64,000 nt of DNA, from NCBI RefSeq assembly GCF_007830035.1, contig NZ_VLKN01000002.1:310001-374000 (forward strand), in the 5' to 3' direction. Shown here one piece after another: positions 1 to 7,930 of this stretch. Source of the DNA: Luteimonas cucumeris. GTDB lineage: Bacteria > Pseudomonadota > Gammaproteobacteria > Xanthomonadales > Xanthomonadaceae. A program made the translations under genes and the position numbers. Position 1 is the first letter of the stretch. Every line of letters begins with the position of its first letter. Under the pieces are notes generated by a model. That model did no database searches and was not told the DNA's origin. It saw only the letters and a program-made list of their open reading frames with translations.

Positions 1-1
1 A

Positions 2-922
2 CTGCTCGATCCCGTCGCCGGGGAATTGCTGCTGACGGCGCTGGAGATCCTGCCGACCGCCGACAAAACCGCTTCATTGCGCGAGCGCGTGGCCGCAGCG
101 GCGCGGCTGCGCGTACAACTGCTGCTGCCTGCCGACTGGCCGCAGTCCGCCAGGCAAAGCGCCACCGATTGGCTGCAGGAAAAGGCCGTGGCGGCCGGGC
201 TCGACAGCGCGGCATTCACCATCGACTGCGTGCCGCTCGCGACCACCGCCGAAGCATGGCAGATCCTCGACGCCATCGAGCGCGACCCACAGGACGGATC
301 CAGTCACGACATCCATTTGCTGCTGGCCGCTGAGTCGTATGTCGGCCAGTCGTGCATCGCGCGGCTGGCCGCGCAAGGCCGCCTGGCCAGCGCCGGGCGG
401 CAGGAAGGCCTGGTCCCCGGCGAAGCCGCCGCCGGCGTGCTGCTCTCGATCACCCACAAAGGCACCGATTTCCACGGGACCACACTGTCGTCGCCGCAAC
501 TGCATCGCATCGCATCGCAACGTCGCCAGGGCCATGCGCCGCACGCCCGGACCACAACCCTGCAACTGCATGCCTTGCTGCGGCAATCGCTGGCGAGCAG
601 CCGGCGGCCGGCAGAGAAGATCGCGGCGGTGATCAGCGATGCCGATCATCGTCCCAGCCGCTCGGTGGAGATCGCAGGGACCGTCTCCGGACTGTTCCCG
701 GAGCTGGACCCGATACGCCAATGCCTGAGCCTGGGCGTGGCCTGCGGCCATGGCGGACTCGCCACGCCGCTGGCGCTGCTGGCCATCGCGAGCGCGCACG
801 CGATCGACGATGCCGCGGACGTGATGGTGGTGGGCCTCGGCGACGACCTGCTCGCCGCGCTGGTCGTAACACCCGCACCTGAACCATCGACAGCAGCCGC
901 GCAGATCGCGGCTGTCGTCTGA
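2..922 (+). CDS. T6SS-locus protein with thiolase/ketoacyl-synthase-like features (partial, 5' end missing)
   Basis: The reading frame is open to the left edge, so the N-terminus is missing and the TTG at 26 is not a true start. About 306 residues are visible. The text around LVPGEAAAGVLLS and the glycine-rich GVACGHGGLATPLALLAIA resemble the GEAA and GH...GAAG segments of beta-ketoacyl synthases and thiolases. No typical active-site cysteine motif is seen in the visible part, so a degenerate, non-catalytic fold is possible. It ends 22 bp before tssM and is in the same orientation, which suggests co-transcription with the T6SS genes. The family assignment is inference from motif shape; the role in secretion is unknown. 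Confidence 0.6.
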   Translation: MLDPVAGELLLTALEILPTADKTASLRERVAAAARLRVQLLLPADWPQSARQSATDWLQEKAVAAGLDSAAFTIDCVPLATTAEAWQILDAIERDPQDGSSHDIHLLLAAESYVGQSCIARLAAQGRLASAGRQEGLVPGEAAAGVLLSITHKGTDFHGTTLSSPQLHRIASQRRQGHAPHARTTTLQLHALLRQSLASSRRPAEKIAAVISDADHRPSRSVEIAGTVSGLFPELDPIRQCLSLGVACGHGGLATPLALLAIASAHAIDDAADVMVVGLGDDLLAALVVTPAPEPSTAAAQIAAVV

Positions 923-944
923 ACAACGACGGATCGACAAGCAG

Positions 945-3900
945 ATGATGAGCAGATTGAGGTACTACCTGAGCGATTCGCGCGTGCTGGCGGTAATCGG
1001 CGTAGGGCTGGTCAGCGCCACGCTGCTCGGCGCCGACAAGCTGAAGGCAGTTGGAGGCTGGCTGGCGATCGCGCTGGTCGCAGGATTGCTGCTGTGGATG
1101 CTGGCATGGCTCGTGCGCCGCATGCGCGCCGCACACGCGGCGAAGAAACTCGACGCGATGGTGCAGGAGCAGGCCGACCAGGCCGTCGCAACCGCAAGGC
1201 CGGCCGCGCGTGCCGATACGGAACTGTTGCGCGATCGCATGTCCGAAGCCGTCAAGGCGATCAAGACGTCGAGGCTAGGACAGATGAAAGGCGCCGCCGC
1301 GCTGTACGAACTGCCGTGGTACGTGATCATCGGCAACCCGGCGGCAGGCAAGAGTTCGGCAGTCCTGCATTCGGGCCTGCGCTTCCCGTTCGAGGACAAC
1401 CGCAGCAACGTCATCCACGGCCTCGGCGGCACCCGCAACTGCGACTGGTACTTCACTACCGAAGGGATCGTGCTCGACACCGCCGGCCGCTACACGGTCA
1501 GCACCGAGGACCGGCTGGAGTGGCTGACCTTCCTGGAGTTGCTGAAGAAGAACCGCCCGCGCGCACCGATCAATGGCGTGATCATCGCTGTCAGCATCGC
1601 CGAACTCAGCAGCGGCCGACCCGAATTCGCGATCGAGCTGGCCAAGAACCTGCGCCAGCGCGTACAGGAACTCACCGAGCGCCTGGAAGTGTTCGCGCCG
1701 GTGTACGTGGTGTTCACCAAGGCCGACCTGATCGCCGGCTTCGCCGATTTCTTCCGCGGCCTGGATCCGTCGGAACGCGAAGGCGTATGGGGCGCGACGT
1801 TGGCGTTCGACGCCACTGGCGAAACCGATGCCCTCGCCGCCTTCGATGGCCATTTCGACGAGCTGTCCGACGGGCTCCGGGAAATGAGCCTGGCGCAGAT
1901 GGCGATGTCGCGCGGCCGCGAAATCGCGCCCGGCCTGCTGACGCTGCCGCTGGAATTCGCCGCGATCAAGCCGATGCTGCGCACCTTCGTCGCCACCCTG
2001 TTCGAGGACAATCCCTACCAGTTCAAGCCGGTATTCCGCGGCTTCTATTTCACCAGCGCGTTGCAGGAAGGTGCATCGATGCATGCCGCCTCCGAACGCA
2101 TCGCACGGCAATTCCAGTTGCAGCCACGTGCAACCAGTGCCGAGCGCCAGGCACCGTCGCAAGTCGGACACTTCCTGCAGGGCCTGTTCCGCAAGGTGAT
2201 CTTCGCCGATCGGCAGCTGGTGCGGCAGTATTCCAGCCCCAGCCGTACGCGCATGCGCTATGGCGCCTTCGCCGCTGCGGCGGTCGCGTTGGCCGTGGTG
2301 CTCGCCGGCTGGACCTGGTCCTACACCGGCAACCAGCAGCTGGTCGCCAATGTCCGCGCCGACCTCGACAAGGCGCAACAGCTGCAACGCGACCGCACCG
2401 ACCTGCAATCGCGCATCGATGCCCTGCTGCTGTTGCAGGAGCGCATGGAACAGCTCGACAAGTACCGCGACAGCCATCCGCTGGGCCTTGGCCTGGGCCT
2501 GTACCAAGGCGACCGCATCGAAGCGAAACTGCGCGAGGAATATTTCGGCGGCATGCGGCAGCTGATGCTGGCGCCGGTCGGCTCGAAGCTGGAAGGTTAC
2601 CTGGCCGAAGTCGTCGCGCATCGCGGCGATCTCAAGGCTCCCGGCCAGGGCGGCGCTGCCGGCAAGGCCGACGACGCAGCCGACATCGGTACCTATCGCG
2701 AAGTTTCGCCGACCGATTCCGAGGACGCCTACAACGCGCTCAAAACCTACCTGATGCTCGGCGATCGTTCGCGCGCCGAACCCAGCCATCTCAACGACCA
2801 GCTGGCGCGTTTCTGGCGTGGCTGGCTGGAACAGCATCGCGGCAGCATGTCGCGCGAAGCGATGGCGCGCGCGGCGACGCGATTGATGGCGTTCTACGTC
2901 GGCCAGTCCACGCAGCCGGACTGGCCGCAGATCGATCCGAAACTCAGCCTCGTCGACGACAGCCGCCAGGCGTTGATCCAGGTGATGAAAGGCACGCCCG
3001 CGGTCGATCGCGTCTACGCCACCATCAAATCGCGCGCGGCCACGCGCTTCCCGCAAGTCACCGTGGCCAGCCTGCTGGAACAGGACAAGGCCAACGTGCT
3101 GGTCGCCGGCAGCCACATCATCCCCGGCACGTTCACCCGCAAGGCCTGGGAAGAATATGTGCAGGACGCGATCAAGCAGGCGGCCAACGAACAGTTCAGC
3201 ACCACCGACTGGGTGCTGGAAGCCACGGTGCAGAAAGACCTCACCCTGGCCGGCAGCCCCGAGCATGTCGCGCAGGAACTCGAGCGCTTGTACAAGAACG
3301 AATACGCCCGCGAATGGCGCAGATTCATGCAGGACGTGACGGTGGCCGAATTCGGCGCCTTCGAACAGGCCGTCAATCGAATGAACATGCTGGGCGATCC
3401 GCAGAATTCACCGCTGCGGAAACTGCTCGAAGCGATCAACCGCGAAACGATCTGGGACAACCCGGAAGCGGCCAACAAGGCCTTGGGCGCGGCCAGGAAA
3501 GGCTTCGTGGCCTGGTTCAATCGCGTGATCATGCGTCGCAACCCGACCTCGATACCGGTCGCCGTCAACCCCGATACCGGCAAGCCGATGCCGATCCGGA
3601 TGGGCCCGATAGGCAGCGAGTTCCAGGGGCTGGCGCGACTGATGCTGCCACGCGACAACAATGCGCCGTTGATCAACAGTTACTTCGACGCGCTGGGCAA
3701 GCTGCGCACGCGACTGAATGCGATCAGGACGCAGGGCGACCCGGGGCCTGGTGCGCGCAAGCTGATGCAGGAAACGCTGGATGGCAATGCGGAGCTGGCG
3801 GCGATACAGCAGCTGGTCGAAGAACAGATGGTCGCCGGTCTCAACGAAGACCAGCGCCAGGCATTGCGGCCGCTGCTGCTGCGGCCGCTGCTGCAGGCCT

Positions 3901-4718
3901 ACGCTGCGCTGGTGCGCCCGACCGAGACCGAAATCAACCGGACCTGGACCGCGCAGGTGTTCCAGCCGTTCCAGAGCGGCATCGCGCAGCTCTACCCCTT
4001 CGCCCGCGAAGCCACGCGCGAAGCCGCGCCTTCCGATATCGCGCGGATCTTCGGCCCCGATGGCGCGATCTCGAAGTTCAATAACGAGGCACTCGGCACG
4101 CTGGTGTCGCGTCGCGGCAACGCGCTGGCGCCACGCGAATGGGCCGCGATGGGCATCACCCTGCGGCCCGAACTGATGGCCGGTTACTCCGCCTGGGTGG
4201 CGCCGTTGGGACAGGCCGCCAGCGGCAGTGGCGGCGGCAAGACCACCATTTTCGAGATCCTGCCGGTACCGGCCAGCGGCATCGTCGAGTACTCGCTGGT
4301 GATCGATGGACAGACCCTGCGCTATCGCAATACGCCCCCGCAATGGAAAACCTTCACCTGGCCCAATCCCGATGGCGTGCCGGGCGTGCAACTGACCGCG
4401 GTCACCAACGACGGCCGCAGCATCCCGATCTTCCACGCGCCGGGCCAACAGGGATTGACCCGCTTTTTCCAGGCCGCGCAGCAGACGGCGCTGGAAGACG
4501 GCCGCAAGCAGTTGACCTGGAACGAGGGTGGCGTATCGGTCGGCATCGAGTTGCGGGTGGTGAGCACCACGCAGTCCGGCGTCGGACAATCGCTGGATCC
4601 GGACGAGCTCAAGCTGCCTGAAACCGTCGCTGGCGCCACGCCTGCCGCGGCTGCAACTGCCACCGCGCACAGTGCGGCGGGCGGCATTGCCGATTCGGCT
4701 GCCGCGGAGGCGAACTGA
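945..4718 (+). CDS. tssM: Type VI secretion membrane-complex subunit TssM (IcmF)
   Basis: The 1257-residue length is typical of TssM, the inner-membrane protein that with TssJ and TssL forms the T6SS trans-envelope complex. Two hydrophobic segments lie near residues 13-30 and 39-58 and a third near 435-455, before a long periplasmic part. A Walker A motif, GNPAAGKSS (residues 130-138), sits in the cytoplasmic loop, as in nucleotide-binding IcmF proteins. The C-terminal third (EILPVPASGIVEYSLVIDGQ and following) is the family's beta-rich C-terminal domain. The start is one of two adjacent ATG codons (945 or 948). The stop overlaps the start of tagF by one base, implying translational coupling. 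Confidence 0.96.
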   Translation: MMSRLRYYLSDSRVLAVIGVGLVSATLLGADKLKAVGGWLAIALVAGLLLWMLAWLVRRMRAAHAAKKLDAMVQEQADQAVATARPAARADTELLRDRMSEAVKAIKTSRLGQMKGAAALYELPWYVIIGNPAAGKSSAVLHSGLRFPFEDNRSNVIHGLGGTRNCDWYFTTEGIVLDTAGRYTVSTEDRLEWLTFLELLKKNRPRAPINGVIIAVSIAELSSGRPEFAIELAKNLRQRVQELTERLEVFAPVYVVFTKADLIAGFADFFRGLDPSEREGVWGATLAFDATGETDALAAFDGHFDELSDGLREMSLAQMAMSRGREIAPGLLTLPLEFAAIKPMLRTFVATLFEDNPYQFKPVFRGFYFTSALQEGASMHAASERIARQFQLQPRATSAERQAPSQVGHFLQGLFRKVIFADRQLVRQYSSPSRTRMRYGAFAAAAVALAVVLAGWTWSYTGNQQLVANVRADLDKAQQLQRDRTDLQSRIDALLLLQERMEQLDKYRDSHPLGLGLGLYQGDRIEAKLREEYFGGMRQLMLAPVGSKLEGYLAEVVAHRGDLKAPGQGGAAGKADDAADIGTYREVSPTDSEDAYNALKTYLMLGDRSRAEPSHLNDQLARFWRGWLEQHRGSMSREAMARAATRLMAFYVGQSTQPDWPQIDPKLSLVDDSRQALIQVMKGTPAVDRVYATIKSRAATRFPQVTVASLLEQDKANVLVAGSHIIPGTFTRKAWEEYVQDAIKQAANEQFSTTDWVLEATVQKDLTLAGSPEHVAQELERLYKNEYAREWRRFMQDVTVAEFGAFEQAVNRMNMLGDPQNSPLRKLLEAINRETIWDNPEAANKALGAARKGFVAWFNRVIMRRNPTSIPVAVNPDTGKPMPIRMGPIGSEFQGLARLMLPRDNNAPLINSYFDALGKLRTRLNAIRTQGDPGPGARKLMQETLDGNAELAAIQQLVEEQMVAGLNEDQRQALRPLLLRPLLQAYAALVRPTETEINRTWTAQVFQPFQSGIAQLYPFAREATREAAPSDIARIFGPDGAISKFNNEALGTLVSRRGNALAPREWAAMGITLRPELMAGYSAWVAPLGQAASGSGGGKTTIFEILPVPASGIVEYSLVIDGQTLRYRNTPPQWKTFTWPNPDGVPGVQLTAVTNDGRSIPIFHAPGQQGLTRFFQAAQQTALEDGRKQLTWNEGGVSVGIELRVVSTTQSGVGQSLDPDELKLPETVAGATPAAAATATAHSAAGGIADSAAAEAN

Positions 4719-5704
4719 TGGATGCCGCCGGTCCCGGGCTGCCGATCAGCTATTTCGGAAAGCTGCCTTCGCAAGGCGATTTCGTGCGTACCAGCGACAA
4801 CCATCCACTGATGTCGCTGCTGGACCGCTGGGCGGGCCAGGGTGTCGAGCTGCTGGCCCAGGACCCGGCCTGGAAACAGACTTACGATACCGCCGCGCCG
4901 CTGCATTTCGCCTTCCTCGGGTCGCTCAGCCGCTTGGCGGTAGCCGGTCACTTCCTGCCCAGTCGCGATGCCTCGGAGCGACGCTTTCCGTTCCTGTCGG
5001 CGACGTGCTTCGAAGTCGCGCAGCCGCTCGGTTTCATCGCCCGCGCACCGATGGCGCTCACCCGCCTGTGGGCCAGCCTGTCGCGCCAGGGCAAGCTGGC
5101 GATTGCAGCCGGCGACGCCAGCGAACCCTTGCGCGAACTGGCGGAAAACAGGATTCCGGTCAATGCCGACCACGCGGCCTATGACGCGTCGTTTGCCGAT
5201 TTCCTCGATACGCAAGCCATCGGCGACCTGCAAACGTTGCTGCACGAATCTGGACACACGGAAGTCGTGCTGAAAACCCTGCTGCCGGCATTGGGGCTGC
5301 TGCTGCAGCCTGTACTTGCCGGTGGCGCCTCACAGATCGACAAGGCCCTGGCGTTGCCGCTGCCGCGCGATGCGTTGTACCGGCCGCTGGTCGCCGCGTT
5401 CTGGCTCGACCTGGTCAGCGGGTTCGTCGGCCGGGCGGATTTCGAGCTCGCGATTCTGGTGAAGGATGGCGCGACGCCGCTGCTGCTGGTGGGATTCAAC
5501 GGCGCCGATGGCCGGATCCTGCAGGCGGGGCTCGACCCGCAGTTCGCCAGTGAGCAGCTGATCCGCGTCGCCGACGCCGAATGGGTCGAGGACCTGCTCG
5601 CCAGCGACTATGCGCTCAACAAGCTGGCCAGCTACCTGCAGCACGACGGGCTGTCGTTGCGCGTGGCGCGCAAGGCCTTCAACGAAACGTTCCTTGGAGT
5701 CTGA
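4718..5704 (+). CDS. tagF: Type VI secretion-associated protein TagF (ImpM family)
   Basis: A 328-residue protein opening with ISYFGKLPSQGDFVR, the signature of the TagF/ImpM N-terminal domain, which covers about residues 5-150. In other bacteria TagF is a cytoplasmic post-translational repressor of T6SS assembly, acting with Fha in the threonine-phosphorylation pathway or independently of it. The protein is longer than minimal TagF, so residues 160-328 form an extra C-terminal part without a motif I recognise. The ATG shares its A with the TGA of tssM, and only one base separates its stop from the OmpA-domain gene, so the three form one operon. Confidence 0.92.
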   Translation: MDAAGPGLPISYFGKLPSQGDFVRTSDNHPLMSLLDRWAGQGVELLAQDPAWKQTYDTAAPLHFAFLGSLSRLAVAGHFLPSRDASERRFPFLSATCFEVAQPLGFIARAPMALTRLWASLSRQGKLAIAAGDASEPLRELAENRIPVNADHAAYDASFADFLDTQAIGDLQTLLHESGHTEVVLKTLLPALGLLLQPVLAGGASQIDKALALPLPRDALYRPLVAAFWLDLVSGFVGRADFELAILVKDGATPLLLVGFNGADGRILQAGLDPQFASEQLIRVADAEWVEDLLASDYALNKLASYLQHDGLSLRVARKAFNETFLGV

Positions 5705-5705
5705 C

Positions 5706-6479
5706 ATGCGACCAGCGTCCCTGAAGCGCTGCGCTCTGGCCGCGTGCCTCTTCCTAGCGACTGGCGCCACTGTGGCGCAGACCACGACCGCAACGCCTGT
5801 CGTCGTCGCGGGCGCAGTGCCCGACGAGGCCACCAAGGCGGCAGTGCTGTCGAAACTGCGCGCACTGTACGGCGACGAACGCGTGGTCGACCGCATCGAG
5901 GTCGATGCCGTCGTCGCACCCGCGAACTGGCACCAGCACGTGACCGCGATGATCGGCCCAGACCTGCAGCAGGTATCCGACGGCAAGCTGGAGATCGACG
6001 GCAATCGCGTGCACCTGAGCGGGCAGGTCGCCGATGCGTCGCAGGGCCTGCAGGTCACGCGCAGCCTCAAGGCCGCGCTCAATCCGACCTATGCAGTGAC
6101 CAGCGAGCTGCGCAGCGGCGGCGGCAAGCAGAACCTGCTCGACAGGACGCTGGCCGACCGCATCGTCGAGTTCCAGAGCGGCAGTGCGACATTGACGCCC
6201 GCAGGACAGGCGATCCTCGACGAAATGGCGGCCGCATTGAAACAGGTCGGCAATGCCCGCGTGCAGCTCATCGGCCATACCGACAGCGTCGGCGCGCGAC
6301 AGGCCAATATCGACCTGAGCATGGCCCGCGCGACCACGGTCAAGACGTACCTAGAAAGCCAGGGCGTGGCCGGCATGCATCTCGGCGTGATCGGCCGCGG
6401 CCCGGACGAGCCGGTCGCGGACAACGCCACGCCCGAAGGACGCGCCCGCAATCGCCGCATCGAATTCCGCGTGCTTTGA
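5706..6479 (+). CDS. T6SS-associated OmpA-family peptidoglycan-binding protein
   Basis: A 257-residue protein. The ATG at 5706 follows the tagF stop by one base. A signal peptide (basic start, then ALAACLFLATGATVAQ) directs export. Residues about 30-130 resemble a BON-like or linker domain (HVTAMIGPDLQQV, then DGNRVHLSGQVAD). The C-terminal 110 residues are a clear OmpA-C domain: VEFQSGSATLTPAG, IGHTDSVGARQ.N..LS..RA and GRNRRIEFRV-type ending, the peptidoglycan-binding fold. Its place directly after tssM-tagF suggests that it anchors the apparatus to the cell wall (TagL/TagN-like role). The N-terminal cysteine is not in a convincing lipobox, so a soluble periplasmic or outer-membrane form is equally possible. 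Confidence 0.88.
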   Translation: MRPASLKRCALAACLFLATGATVAQTTTATPVVVAGAVPDEATKAAVLSKLRALYGDERVVDRIEVDAVVAPANWHQHVTAMIGPDLQQVSDGKLEIDGNRVHLSGQVADASQGLQVTRSLKAALNPTYAVTSELRSGGGKQNLLDRTLADRIVEFQSGSATLTPAGQAILDEMAAALKQVGNARVQLIGHTDSVGARQANIDLSMARATTVKTYLESQGVAGMHLGVIGRGPDEPVADNATPEGRARNRRIEFRVL

Positions 6480-6490
6480 TGGCCGGGATC

Positions 6491-6560
6491 GGGAATCGGG
6501 AATCGGGAATCGGGAGTCGGGAGTCGGGAGTCGGGAGTCGGGAGTCGGGAGTCGGGAGTC
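6491..6560. repeat. Heptamer minisatellite, 10 units (3 x GGGAATC then 7 x GGGAGTC)
   Basis: Read directly: after one incomplete unit (GGGATC) there are three GGGAATC copies and seven GGGAGTC copies without interruption. The array lies in the 273-bp gap between the convergent ends of the OmpA-domain gene and tssA. No terminator hairpin with a T-run was seen in the rest of this gap (6561-6752). Copy number at such arrays can change by slippage. Confidence 0.95.
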
Positions 6561-6752
6561 GGGAAAGCGTTCTGCTTTTGCCTTCCTATGGAAAGAGGAC
6601 AACGAAGGACCTTCTTACCTTTGAGGCGAACAGGGGCCTGCTTCGCTGCCCCAACTCTCCTATAGCAGCATCGCGTAGCGTCGAGCCTGCGCACCTGCCT
6701 TTGATGCTGAAAGAAACTGTGGAACAGGCTCCGCTCTGCGGAAGCCTTCCCA

Positions 6753-7823
6753 CTATTCGCGCGAGGCGTCGCCGATATCCAGCAATTCCTCCACCTGCGC
6801 CAACGCCGCATCGTCCTTGATGACGCGTTTCAACCAGACATGCAGCGGCATCTCGCCCCAACGCGCGGCCTTGTCCGCCAGGTACGCTACCGGGCTGTGC
6901 GGTTCGGTGCGACGGAAATATTCGGCGACGCGCCGCAACTGCGCCAGGGCTTCCTTGCGCGAATCGATCCGACCGTCCGCCGCCATGGCGCCAACGTCGA
7001 TACCTCCAGCAACGCCATCGCCCGCGCAGCCCGCGATGTCATCCACGATCACCCCTGCCTCGCGTGCGAAGCGCAGCGCGGTGTCGTGGATACGATCCAG
7101 CTGCTCGCGTACAGCGCTGAAACTAGGGCCTTCCTGCTGCAGCCGTGCATCCACTGCACGTTCCAGCGTCGCCAGCGCCTGCCGACAGTCGGCAACCGCC
7201 ATCGTCAATGACGAATAGAACTCGTGCGAAGTGCCGCGGCGCGCTGCTTCCAGCACTCCAGGCGCAGAGGCGTGATCGCTGCCCTCGCCGCTGCGATGGG
7301 CATGCGCCGATTCGAAATCAGCCAGGCCGAAACGCCCCTGCGCCGCATCCACCAGCGGCGCGGCGCGCAGCCAGTCGATCGAATGCGCCAATACCCAGCC
7401 CAGGTTGCCGATCCGCTGTTCTTCCTCCCCTTCCTCGGCAGCCGGATGGAGCTGATCCCAATAGCCGTCGCACAGGCCCGCAATCAGCCGATAACCATCG
7501 GCGAGGCCGGCGAAGCCCCGTGTGCGCGCCTGCGCTTCCGTCCACCATCCGGCCAGGCGCAGGTCCTTGCTGCGTTGCTGCAGCAGTTGCAGGCATCGCG
7601 TGGACACCGCAGGCCAGTCGGCGGTCTTCAGGTCGGTGATCCATTCGCCCTGCTCCAGCGACGGATCGTCGGCGCGGCGGGCTTCCTGGATCGCGTCGAA
7701 TTCGGCGGAGAACGACATGTCCTCTCCGCATGGTGTGGCCTCCGATATCGGGGCCAGCAGGGCTTCCATGTCCAGCACGTCGGCATCACTCCATTCCCTG
7801 GGTGTGTAGTGGATTCTACTCAT
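6753..7823 (-). CDS. tssA: Type VI secretion protein TssA (ImpA family)
   Basis: A 356-residue protein starting MSRIHYTPREW. The ATG at 7823 was chosen because the ImpA N-terminal domain begins close by (LLAPISEATPCGEDMSFS, residues about 18-35); the frame stays open upstream but codes only low-complexity arginine/proline text. The ImpA domain covers about residues 15-120 (DWPAVSTRCLQLLQQRSKDLRLA, WWTEA). TssA primes baseplate and sheath polymerisation in the cytoplasm. The C-terminus (VKRVIKDDAALAQVEELLDI) matches the short TssA C-terminal class. It is divergent from vgrG, with a 107-bp space that must hold both promoters. Confidence 0.93.
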   Translation of the reverse strand: MSRIHYTPREWSDADVLDMEALLAPISEATPCGEDMSFSAEFDAIQEARRADDPSLEQGEWITDLKTADWPAVSTRCLQLLQQRSKDLRLAGWWTEAQARTRGFAGLADGYRLIAGLCDGYWDQLHPAAEEGEEEQRIGNLGWVLAHSIDWLRAAPLVDAAQGRFGLADFESAHAHRSGEGSDHASAPGVLEAARRGTSHEFYSSLTMAVADCRQALATLERAVDARLQQEGPSFSAVREQLDRIHDTALRFAREAGVIVDDIAGCAGDGVAGGIDVGAMAADGRIDSRKEALAQLRRVAEYFRRTEPHSPVAYLADKAARWGEMPLHVWLKRVIKDDAALAQVEELLDIGDASRE

Positions 7824-7930
7824 CACAACCCGGATGTGTGGAAGCCGCCGCCGCGGTCTGCTACTTTTCGCGTGCCGCGGCAAATGGATCGGGCCGGCGG
7901 CTGGAGCGTGACCATCAAGGAGGAAGGGAC

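Noticed and set aside
945-4084. A 996-codon frame in another phase inside tssM
   Set aside because: Arg/Pro/Gly-rich shadow text without a motif; tssM is complete in its own frame.
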